Positions 1 to 5,297 of a stretch of 7,814 bases of DNA are shown here, one piece after another. How positions within the stretch are numbered: the first letter of the stretch is position 1; the number at the start of each line of letters is the position of its first letter. The position numbers were made by a program, and so were the translations under genes. Under the pieces are notes generated by a model. That model worked only from the letters and a program-made list of their open reading frames with translations. It searched no databases and was not told the DNA's origin. Source of the stretch: Microcoleaceae cyanobacterium UBA11344 (GTDB lineage Bacteria; Cyanobacteriota; Cyanobacteriia; Cyanobacteriales; Microcoleaceae); assembly GCA_003483675.1 (NCBI GenBank), contig DMYK01000506.1, positions 1,094 through 8,907 of the forward strand, in the 5' to 3' direction.

Positions 1-1074
1 ATGAATTTGGGCTTACCGGCGGACATCGCCCATGTGCTTTGGCTACCACTGCCAATGGTACTGATGGTTGTCGGTGCCGTATTCGGCGTACTCACTAGCG
101 TCTGGCTAGAGCGGAAAATTTCCGCCGCCGCTCAACAGCGGATTGGCCCGGAATTCCTCGGCCCCCTGGGAGTGCTAGCACCCGTTGCTGACGGTCTGAA
201 GTTAGTATTCAAAGAAGACATCGTACCCGCAAAAGCTGACCCGCTGCTATTCACCCTGGGCCCAGTAATTGTGGTAATCCCAGTTTTTCTCTCCTACTTA
301 ATCGTGCCCTTCGGAGAGCATATGCTGATCGCCGATATGGGGACAGCAATATTTCTCTGGATTGCCCTGTCTAGCATTCAGCCGATCGGCTTGCTGATGT
401 CCGGCTATGCTTCTAACAACAAATACGCCCTTCTCGGAGGACTCAGAGCCGCCGCTCAATCCCTTAGCTACGAAATACCCCTAGCTTTGGCAGTATTGGC
501 AGTCGTGATGATGTCCAATAGCCTTAGTACGATCGACATCGTACATCAGCAAGCAGGCTACGGCATAATCGGCTGGAACATCTGGCGACAGCCTGCGGGT
601 TTCCTGATTTTCTGGATCGCAGCACTAGCAGAATGCGAACGTTTACCCTTTGACCTTCCAGAAGCAGAAGAAGAATTGGTAGCAGGATATCAGACTGAGT
701 ATACAGGCATGAAATTTGCCTTGTACTACATCGCTTCCTACGTTAACCTCGTCCTTTCTTGCCTGCTAGTAGCCGTTTTGTACCTCGGTGGCTGGGAGTG
801 CCCGATTCCTGTCGGAGTGCTGACAAATGCCCTGGGATTGAGCGAGACGACTCCTTGGTTGCAGGTAATTACGGGCACGCTGGGCATTACAATGACCTTG
901 CTGAAAGCCTACTTTTTCCTGTTTTTGGCAGTTCTGCTCCGCTGGACTCTGCCGCGAGTTCGGATTGACCAATTGCTAGATTTGGGATGGAAGTTTTTGC
1001 TTCCCGTTGCTCTAGCTAATTTGCTATTGACAGCAGCTTTGAAGCTTGCCTTTCCCTTTGCTTTTGGCGGTTAA
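1..1074 (+). CDS. ndhA: NAD(P)H-quinone oxidoreductase subunit 1 (NdhA), probably 5'-partial
   Basis: NdhA is the NuoH/ND1-type membrane subunit at the junction between the peripheral and membrane arms of cyanobacterial NDH-1, next to the plastoquinone cavity in the thylakoid membrane. Both family signatures are present: [16 protein letters not shown] at residues 35-50 and [19 protein letters not shown] at 216-234. Hydrophobic helices are visible at about 17-36, 85-103, 115-133, 158-171, 200-210, 240-263, 290-312 and 332-350. The visible 357 residues end in the usual [12 protein letters not shown] tail. From memory, cyanobacterial NdhA is about 372 residues, with roughly 15 more before the point matching our Met1. 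Because the window starts exactly at this ATG, the true start probably lies upstream and this Met is internal. It is first in the visible ndhA-I-G-E cluster, 106 bp before ndhI. Identity is certain; the 5' end is not. Confidence 0.97.
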   Translation: MNLGLPADIAHVLWLPLPMVLMVVGAVFGVLTSVWLERKISAAAQQRIGPEFLGPLGVLAPVADGLKLVFKEDIVPAKADPLLFTLGPVIVVIPVFLSYLIVPFGEHMLIADMGTAIFLWIALSSIQPIGLLMSGYASNNKYALLGGLRAAAQSLSYEIPLALAVLAVVMMSNSLSTIDIVHQQAGYGIIGWNIWRQPAGFLIFWIAALAECERLPFDLPEAEEELVAGYQTEYTGMKFALYYIASYVNLVLSCLLVAVLYLGGWECPIPVGVLTNALGLSETTPWLQVITGTLGITMTLLKAYFFLFLAVLLRWTLPRVRIDQLLDLGWKFLLPVALANLLLTAALKLAFPFAFGG

Positions 1075-1080
1075 TTTGTA

Positions 1081-1134
1081 ATAGGTAAAGGGGGAATAGC
1101 TAAGGTAAATTAGCTATTAACTATCATTACCTAT
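1081..1134. repeat. Nested inverted repeat between ndhA and ndhI
   Basis: An inner perfect 9-bp inverted repeat (AATAGCTAA at 1095-1103, TTAGCTATT at 1110-1118, 6-nt loop) sits inside an outer perfect 8-bp pair (ATAGGTAA at 1081-1088, TTACCTAT at 1127-1134). Together they can fold into one hairpin with an internal loop. It is AT-rich and lacks a T-tract, so it does not look like a Rho-independent terminator. It may influence mRNA stability or processing between ndhA and ndhI, but that is inference. Confidence 0.75.
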
Positions 1135-1180
1135 GCTCAATTAGCAATTCCCAAAAACTCAAGTACAGAGAGAGAAAACG

Positions 1181-1756
1181 ATGCTAAAATTCCTCAATCA
1201 AGTAGGCGCATACGCCAAAGAAACTTTTCAAGCTGCCAAGTATATCGGTGAAGGGCTATCTGTTACCTTTGACCACATGAGACGCCGGCCGATTACGGTG
1301 CAGTATCCTTACGAAAAACTAATTCCTTCCGAACGTTTTCGGGGCAGAATTCACTTTGAATTTGACAAGTGCATCTCCTGCGAAGTCTGCGTTCGGGTAT
1401 GTCCGATCAACTTACCTGTGGTGGATTGGGAATTTAACAAAGAAACTAAGAAGAAACAACTCAAGCACTACAGTATCGATTTCGGAGTGTGTATCTTCTG
1501 TGGCAACTGCGTAGAATATTGTCCGACTAATTGTTTGTCAATGACAGAAGAGTACGAGTTAGCCGCCTACGAACGTCATGAATTGAATTATGACAGTGTG
1601 GCCCTCGGACGTCTACCCTACAAGGTTACAGATGATCCGATGGTGACACCGTTGCGGGAATTTGCTTATTTGCCGAAAGGTGCGATCGACCCCCATCAAG
1701 TTTCCAGTGGCGATCGGCGTGCAGGTCTTCGTCCAGAGGAAATTCTCGAAAAATAA
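1181..1756 (+). CDS. ndhI: NAD(P)H-quinone oxidoreductase subunit I (NdhI), 2x[4Fe-4S] protein
   Basis: NdhI is the NuoI/TYKY-type peripheral subunit that carries two [4Fe-4S] clusters and passes electrons toward the quinone site. In the photosynthetic complex, reduced ferredoxin is the established donor. Two ferredoxin motifs are intact: C64, C67, C70 with C74, and C104, C107, C110 with C114, each ending in Cys-Pro. As usual for this fold, the last Cys of each motif is expected to serve the other cluster. At 191 residues the length is normal for cyanobacteria. The N-terminal 30 residues form the expected amphipathic helix that packs on the membrane arm. The start is the first ATG, preceded by a purine-rich AGAGAGAGAAAA stretch with only a weak Shine-Dalgarno match. 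A 219-bp gap filled with repeats separates it from ndhG. Confidence 0.97.
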   Translation: MLKFLNQVGAYAKETFQAAKYIGEGLSVTFDHMRRRPITVQYPYEKLIPSERFRGRIHFEFDKCISCEVCVRVCPINLPVVDWEFNKETKKKQLKHYSIDFGVCIFCGNCVEYCPTNCLSMTEEYELAAYERHELNYDSVALGRLPYKVTDDPMVTPLREFAYLPKGAIDPHQVSSGDRRAGLRPEEILEK

Positions 1757-1760
1757 GTAA

Positions 1761-1830
1761 TGGGAATGGGGCATAGGGAATGGGGAATGGCGAATGGGGA
1801 ATGGGGAATGGCGAATGGGGAATGGAGAAT
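1761..1830 (+). repeat. Degenerate heptanucleotide tandem array, TGGGGAA type
   Basis: Starting 4 bp after the ndhI stop there are ten head-to-tail units: a first of 6 bp, then nine of exactly 7 bp. The unit variants are TGGGGAA, TGGCGAA, TGGAGAA, TAGGGAA and TGGGGCA. This resembles the short tandemly repeated repetitive (STRR) heptamers known from filamentous cyanobacteria. There are no spacers, which excludes CRISPR. It lies in a transcribed gap of the ndh cluster. Confidence 0.9.
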
Positions 1831-1863
1831 CGCTGACAATTAATGACTCGCGGGCAACCAAAA

Positions 1864-1954
1864 ATTACCAATTACAAATTACCAATTACCAATTACCAAT
1901 TACCAATGCCCAATGCCCAATGCCCAATGCCCAATTACCAATTAGCTATTAGCA
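1864..1954 (+). repeat. Second heptanucleotide tandem array, ATTACCA / ATGCCCA type
   Basis: Thirteen contiguous 7-bp units in the order ATTACCA, ATTACAA, four ATTACCA, four ATGCCCA, ATTACCA, ATTAGCT, ATTAGCA. Read on the opposite strand the units are TGGTAAT and TGGGCAT, similar to the TGGNNAA units of the array at 1761-1830. The two arrays are therefore related but in opposite sense, 33 bp apart. The switch from ATTACCA to a block of ATGCCCA and back suggests internal expansion by slippage. The last units (AATTAGCTATTA, 1940-1951) match 12 bp of the ndhA-ndhI gap (1108-1119). Confidence 0.9.
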
Positions 1955-1960
1955 ACTAAC

Positions 1961-1966
1961 AGAGGA
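1961..1966 (+). promoter_or_regulatory. Ribosome binding site that fixes the ndhG GTG start
   Basis: AGAGGA lies 9 bp before the GTG at 1976, directly after the end of the heptamer array. It supports GTG as the genuine start; no in-frame ATG occurs nearby upstream. Confidence 0.7.
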
Positions 1967-1975
1967 TTAAAAATT

Positions 1976-2599
1976 GTGAATCTAGCCGAAGGGGTTCAAA
2001 TTGTTTCATTTGGCATACTGTCCGTAATGATGATTGCAGGAGCATTAGGAGTAGTGCTGTTCTCAAACATCGTTTACTCAGCTTTTCTGCTGTGCGGCGT
2101 ATTTACCAGCATTGCTGGTTTGTACCTGTTGCTAAATGCCGACTTTGTAGCAGCAGCGCAAGTGTTGATTTATGTTGGCGCTGTTAACGTCTTGATTTTG
2201 TTTGCCATTATGTTGGTGAATAAGCGAGAAGAGTTTCGCAAAATTCCCAATGCTTGGGTGCGTCAAGTAGCAACAGCAGTAGTTTGCGTAGGTTTGTTTG
2301 CCCTGTTGAGTACAATGGTACTGTCTACTCCTTGGGCGATTGTCGCCACGACGGGAGCACCAGCCGAAAGTTCTATTGTGACGATCGCCAAACACTTCTT
2401 TACAGACTATTTGCTACCGTTCGAGTTAGCATCAGTGTTTTTGTTAATGGCAATGGTAGGAGCAATTGTGTTAGCACGTCGCGATTTCTTCCCAGATGAA
2501 GTCTCCAAAAAACTATCTGAAACACCTGCTTTTAGTTTACCAGAAAGACCTCGCGAATTAGTGGCAGCCAGAGATGCTTACTCGCCAGAAACTAAGTAA
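1976..2599 (+). CDS. ndhG: NAD(P)H-quinone oxidoreductase subunit 6 (NdhG)
   Basis: NdhG is the NuoJ/ND6-type membrane subunit of NDH-1, lying between NdhA and the proton-channel subunits. The start is GTG, backed by AGAGGA at 1961-1966 and by the MNLAEGVQ beginning typical of cyanobacterial NdhG. Five hydrophobic helices are visible at about 8-29, 33-53, 58-81, 97-117 and 147-167. The third holds YVGAVNVLILFAIMLV (residues 67-82), the conserved NuoJ stretch that forms a pi-bulge in complex I structures, with Tyr67 at the usual place. The tail from about 170 is hydrophilic and cytoplasmic. The length of 207 residues is normal, perhaps slightly long. The gap to ndhE is 72 bp and holds a GC-rich hairpin. 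Confidence 0.96.
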   Translation: MNLAEGVQIVSFGILSVMMIAGALGVVLFSNIVYSAFLLCGVFTSIAGLYLLLNADFVAAAQVLIYVGAVNVLILFAIMLVNKREEFRKIPNAWVRQVATAVVCVGLFALLSTMVLSTPWAIVATTGAPAESSIVTIAKHFFTDYLLPFELASVFLLMAMVGAIVLARRDFFPDEVSKKLSETPAFSLPERPRELVAARDAYSPETK

Positions 2600-2605
2600 T
2601 AGTAG

Positions 2606-2621
2606 GGTGCGCTGGCGCACC
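2606..2621. repeat. GC-rich palindrome in the ndhG-ndhE gap
   Basis: GGTGCGC-TG-GCGCACC is a perfect 7-bp inverted repeat (or 6 bp with a 4-nt loop), 6 bp after the ndhG stop, with a G-T pair possible just outside. The downstream TATCTGTTTGTTTT is T-rich but interrupted, so a weak or partial terminator is possible. Its core resembles GTAGGGTGCG...CGCACC palindromes that I recall as dispersed in many cyanobacterial genomes; copy number here cannot be judged from the window. Confidence 0.75.
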
Positions 2622-2671
2622 TATCTGTTTGTTTTGTAGTAACTTTAGATTGAGACAAAATCGCAAAATTT

Positions 2672-2983
2672 ATGCAACTGCAACTCCAGTATTTCTTGTT
2701 ATTAGCCGCCGCACTGTTCTGTATTGGTATTTACGGTTTGATTACGAGCAGAAATGCAGTGCGGGTGTTGATGTCGATCGAGTTAATGCTGAATGCCGTC
2801 AATCTGAATTTGATGGGTTTCTCGAATTATCTCGACCCCGTACAGATTAAAGGCCAAGTATTTACCGTGTTTGTAGTTACGGTAGCGGCGGCTGAGGCTG
2901 CGGTAGGTTTAGCAATTGTGTTAGCGATTTATCGAAATCGTAATACAGTAGACATGGAAGAATTTAATTTGCTGAAGTGGTGA
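2672..2983 (+). CDS. ndhE: NAD(P)H-quinone oxidoreductase subunit 4L (NdhE)
   Basis: NdhE is the NuoK/ND4L-type small membrane subunit of NDH-1, part of the proton path between the quinone-site subunits and the antiporter-like subunits. It has three hydrophobic helices at about 6-24, 29-49 and 62-86. The two membrane-buried glutamates of the family are present: Glu37 in [10 protein letters not shown] and Glu75 in [11 protein letters not shown]. At 103 residues it has the normal length, and it ends in the family-typical MEEFNLLKW. The ATG start is preceded only by a weak purine stretch, with no clear Shine-Dalgarno sequence. It is the last ndh gene in the cluster and converges on folB. Confidence 0.97.
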   Translation: MQLQLQYFLLLAAALFCIGIYGLITSRNAVRVLMSIELMLNAVNLNLMGFSNYLDPVQIKGQVFTVFVVTVAAAEAAVGLAIVLAIYRNRNTVDMEEFNLLKW

Positions 2984-2986
2984 TTA

Positions 2987-3016
2987 GTCAGTTGTTCGTT
3001 GGCAGTTGATTGTTGG
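2987..3016 (+). repeat. Short heptamer-like repeat after ndhE
   Basis: The stretch just after the ndhE stop reads as 7-bp steps: CAGTTGT, TCGTTGG, CAGTTGA, TTGTTGG (from 2989). It is a weak version of the STRR pattern. Part of it, GTTGGCAGT at 2998-3006, is exactly complementary to ACTGCCAAC at 3126-3134, so it could extend the hairpin lying between them. Confidence 0.45.
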
Positions 3017-3055
3017 CTAATGATAACTGACCCTTTGACCCAACGATCGTTCGAC

Positions 3056-3105
3056 CCTTCGACTTCGCTCAGGGTACCATCGCGGTTCCTGAGCGGAGTC
3101 GAAGG
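3056..3105. repeat. Long palindromic element between convergent ndhE and folB
   Basis: CCTTCGACTTCGCTCAGG (3056-3073) pairs with CCTGAGCGGAGTCGAAGG (3088-3105): 17 of 18 positions complementary and the remaining one a G-U pair. The 14-nt interior can pair further (3076-3078 with 3084-3086), leaving a 5-nt loop and a single bulge, so nearly the whole 50 bp folds. The sequence resembles a palindrome I recall as dispersed in many bacterial genomes. Its place between two converging genes would suit a bidirectional terminator or 3' mRNA barrier, although no T-tract follows on either strand. Confidence 0.85.
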
Positions 3106-3144
3106 ACAGATCACCGCAACGGACTACTGCCAACTGACAAATAA

Positions 3145-3501
3145 CTAATGACTTCTAGTAATTTCTAGAGTAATTTTACCACCAAAATCAGGGATAGGGG
3201 CAGCAGGTTTTGAGAGTTGTAGTTTGACTTTCTCAACTAACGGTAGTTGTAAAAGCGCTTGGGCGATCGTATCAGCTAGACGTTCGATCAATAAAAACTT
3301 CGACTCTTTGACTAGCTGTTGAATCAGAGTAATGGCACTGCGGTAATCGAGAGTATGTTGAATATCATCACTTTTTCCAGCTTGGGATAAATCCAGCCAG
3401 AGAGTAACATCCACTTCAAACCACTGGCCCAAAACCTGCTCTTCCGGGAGATAGCCAGTGTATCCGTAACAGCGAATTCCTGTAAGTTGAATAGAATCCA
3501 T
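3145..3501 (-). CDS. folB: Dihydroneopterin aldolase (FolB)
   Basis: FolB cleaves 7,8-dihydroneopterin to 6-hydroxymethyl-7,8-dihydropterin and glycolaldehyde in cytosolic folate synthesis. From the chosen start it is 118 residues, the normal family length. It opens MDSIQLTGIRCYGYTGYLPE and closes with SKPAAPIPDFGG. Compared by eye with the S. aureus enzyme, catalytic residues Glu22 and Lys100 correspond to Glu21 and Lys98 here, and substrate-binding Glu74 to Glu73 in LIERLAD. The frame stays open to another ATG at 3531 (128 residues, adding MGNALLVYCK). I prefer the ATG at 3501 on length and family N-terminus; neither start has a clear ribosome site. It lies downstream of the kinase on the same strand, behind a 253-bp repeat-filled gap, with no functional link evident. 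Confidence 0.95.
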   Translation of the reverse strand: MDSIQLTGIRCYGYTGYLPEEQVLGQWFEVDVTLWLDLSQAGKSDDIQHTLDYRSAITLIQQLVKESKFLLIERLADTIAQALLQLPLVEKVKLQLSKPAAPIPDFGGKITLEITRSH

Positions 3502-3559
3502 TTTGCAATAAACTAAAAGTGCGTTGCCCATACCAATTTGTATTAAAGCAGATAAAGTT

Positions 3560-3757
3560 ATCTTTCTCTTCCCTCTCTTTCTTTGCCGCTCTTCCTCTTC
3601 CCTCAGCGCCCTCTGCGCCCTCTGCGGTCAAATAAATCTTATCTTAAATTTCAAAAAAGTGATCTTTCTCCCTCTCTTTCCTTACCCCTGTCCCTCTTCC
3701 CTCTGCGCCCTCTGCGCCCTCTGCGGTTAAATAAATCTTATTCTATCTTAAATTTCA
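3560..3757. repeat. Tandem duplication of about 100 bp in the folB-kinase gap
   Basis: Two diverged direct copies lie end to end, about 3560-3653 and 3662-3757. Both begin ATCTTTCTC, pass through a pyrimidine-rich tract, then two tandem GCGCCCTCT nonamers (3606-3623 and 3705-3722) followed by GCGG, then AAATAAATCTTA and TCTTAAATTTCA. The offset between copies varies from 99 to 104 bp, so small indels have accumulated. The reverse strand of the nonamer region reads CCGCAGAGGGCGCAGAGGGC, resembling a motif I recall as dispersed in bacterial intergenic DNA. The last three bases of copy 2 are the kinase TGA stop. The block fills most of the region upstream of folB, so any folB promoter must lie within or beside it. 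Confidence 0.85.
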
Positions 3758-5125
3758 CAACAGTCCTCCCTTCTCCAACTTATCCAGAAAATCCTCAGCA
3801 ACTTCACACCATTTCTTCCTGATTTCAGCATCTTCTGGCTTTTCCGTCAAGGTACGCCCTTTTAATTCTGGATATTTATTGTAAAATAATTCATCAACTT
3901 TTTGATAGAATATATCTTGATCAATGTTGAGATTTTTGCGCCGTTTACCAATCTTTTCTTGACGAATTATTTCTGCTTGATCTAAGGATGTATCGGGAGG
4001 TTGCGGGCGCGAGGAAATTTTAGGTACTGGCAACTTTGGCAACGTGAAACCAGATTTGACCACACTAAAAGCTAACATTCCCGGCACCAAAACCACACTT
4101 AATCTCGCTAGGGTTTTCCAAGGAATTAACTTGAAAGGGTTGTTGATATTAACAATTTGAGGGTTTTGGTTAACAGGAGTAGTATGATGATTAATGCTAG
4201 AAGTTTGAGTGGTGTGTTTGAAAGGGCGGCCGACAAAGTTCATTGTCACCATTTGGGAGATCATGTTACTAATTTGAGATAATTTTGGATCTTTGAGGGC
4301 TTCGCGGACTTGTTTTGCAGATTGGTAGCGATCGCCCGAATTTTCTGCTAACATCCGATCCAATACCGTGCCTAAATTTGGGCTAACATTGATCTGCGAT
4401 CGCCAATCCCAAGTTTTCTGATTAACATCATACAATTTTTGAGGTTTTTTCCCTGTTAGCAAGACTAAAGCGGTGACAGCCAAAGCATACAAATCGCTAG
4501 CCGGAGACACTTTACCCTGTCGCATTTGTTCCGTGGGCGAATAACCCGGTTTGCCGATCGCAGTATCCGATTGTCCCTTAAACTGAAATAGAGCAGTTGC
4601 TGCGATTTGTTTAACAGAACCGAAATCAATTAAAAATGGTAGTTTGTCAACATCATGCTGAATAATATTGTCCGGGGAAATATCGCGGTGAATTAAATTT
4701 TTCGAGTGGATGTATTCTAAAACTGGTAAAAGCTGAAATAGTAGTTGAGTAACTTCAGCTTCGTTAAAATTGTTACCTTGTTGCTGACGCGATATCAGTA
4801 TTTCTTCGTAGGTTTGACCTTTGATATAATCTTGCACTAAAAATACAGATTGATTCCCGCCGATATCGGTTCGCAGGAGTTCTCGAAAGCGGGGGATTTG
4901 CGGGTGTTGGAGATTGTAAAGGATCTGCGATTCGCGATCGAACAATTCGACCGCTTTCGGGCTGTGAACCACCGGAGAAAACTCTTTGAGCACGCAATGT
5001 TCGCCGTAGCGATTGATATCTTCGGCGAGATAAGTGCGGCCGAAACCGCCGCGGCCCAATTCCCGGATAATGCGGTAGCGTTTTTCGAGAATTGAACCTG
5101 GGGTGAGGAGGGAGGAGTTAGACAT
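3755..5125 (-). CDS. Membrane-anchored Ser/Thr protein kinase with novel C-terminal module
   Basis: A PknB/Hanks-type protein kinase. Numbering is from the TTG at 5131; subtract 2 for the preferred ATG at 5125 (456 residues), since the longer frame opens TTG TCT ATG without a ribosome site. Catalytic elements are complete: glycine loop GRGGFG 26-31, Lys49, helix-C Glu67, HRD 148-150, Asn155, DFG 169-171, the APE-equivalent PTE 199-201, Asp213 and a late Arg268. The catalytic-loop Lys of most Ser/Thr kinases is Ser152 (HRDISPDN). The kinase domain ends near 280, a polar linker runs to about 335, and one hydrophobic stretch at 344-358 is a probable though short membrane segment. After a Pro-rich stretch comes a charged C-terminal module at about 384-458. 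It probably phosphorylates proteins on the cytoplasmic side; substrate and signal are unknown. Neighbours give no clue. Confidence 0.93.
   Translation of the reverse strand: MSNSSLLTPGSILEKRYRIIRELGRGGFGRTYLAEDINRYGEHCVLKEFSPVVHSPKAVELFDRESQILYNLQHPQIPRFRELLRTDIGGNQSVFLVQDYIKGQTYEEILISRQQQGNNFNEAEVTQLLFQLLPVLEYIHSKNLIHRDISPDNIIQHDVDKLPFLIDFGSVKQIAATALFQFKGQSDTAIGKPGYSPTEQMRQGKVSPASDLYALAVTALVLLTGKKPQKLYDVNQKTWDWRSQINVSPNLGTVLDRMLAENSGDRYQSAKQVREALKDPKLSQISNMISQMVTMNFVGRPFKHTTQTSSINHHTTPVNQNPQIVNINNPFKLIPWKTLARLSVVLVPGMLAFSVVKSGFTLPKLPVPKISSRPQPPDTSLDQAEIIRQEKIGKRRKNLNIDQDIFYQKVDELFYNKYPELKGRTLTEKPEDAEIRKKWCEVAEDFLDKLEKGGLL
4328..4335. repeat. HIP1 octamer GCGATCGC, inside the kinase gene
   Basis: Complete HIP1 palindrome, the octamer strongly over-represented in many cyanobacterial genomes. 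A second full copy lies at 4396-4403 in the same gene. It supports a cyanobacterial origin. Confidence 0.9.
4396..4403. repeat. HIP1 octamer GCGATCGC, inside the kinase gene
   Basis: Second complete HIP1 palindrome in the kinase coding region, 68 bp from the first. Confidence 0.9.
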
Positions 5126-5195
5126 AGACAACTGAATATTGTTCGAGTTGGGGAAATCATAGCTTAATTGTAGCTAAATTTGTTTAAAAGGGAGG

Positions 5196-5203
5196 GCGAT
5201 CGC
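5196..5203. repeat. HIP1 octamer GCGATCGC, upstream of the kinase
   Basis: Complete HIP1 palindrome in the proA-kinase gap, followed by TTTTTT on the plus strand and flanked on both sides by GGGAGGG. It is the only full HIP1 site in non-coding DNA of the window. The 172-bp gap has no confident promoter or terminator. TGTAGGGGCGGGTTTTA at about 5266-5282 resembles another dispersed cyanobacterial motif but is unsupported by a second copy here. Confidence 0.9.
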
Positions 5204-5297
5204 TTTTTTGGGGAGGGATGAAGAAGAAGGGACACTTTGTTTAAGATTCAGTATCTACAAGCTATTGTAGGGGCGGGTTTTATCGGCCATCGAGTAT

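Noticed and set aside
759..972. Two short ORFs, one per strand, inside ndhA.
   Set aside because: They are out-of-frame shadows of a fully conserved membrane-protein gene, with no independent ribosome site.
1613..1871. Two minus-strand ORFs encoding repeats such as FPIRHSPFPIPHSPFP.
   Set aside because: They are translations of the TGGGGAA heptamer array (three 7-bp units give seven codons) plus the antisense of ndhI; no ribosome site and no family resemblance.
1761..1954. Possible CRISPR array in the ndhI-ndhG gap.
   Set aside because: Units are 7 bp and contiguous with no unique spacers, and there are no cas genes nearby.
2929..3114. Minus-strand 61-residue ORF containing STPLRNRDGTLSEVEG.
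   Set aside because: It translates the palindromic element at 3056-3105 and overlaps the ndhE end antisense; such peptides are a known by-product of this kind of repeat.
3416..3631. Minus-strand ORF beginning MTAEGAEGAEG, and plus-strand counterparts rich in ALCALCG or PLRPLRP at 3524-3822.
   Set aside because: They are translations of the GCGCCCTCT nonamer repeats in different frames, partly antisense to folB or the kinase.
4773..5160. Three overlapping ORFs on both strands over the kinase N-terminal region.
   Set aside because: The kinase frame here holds the complete glycine loop, catalytic Lys and helix-C Glu; the others show no recognisable pattern.
5160..5176. Small inverted repeat TAGCT...AGCTA upstream of the kinase as a possible operator.
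   Set aside because: Only 5 bp per arm in AT-rich DNA, which is easily expected by chance.
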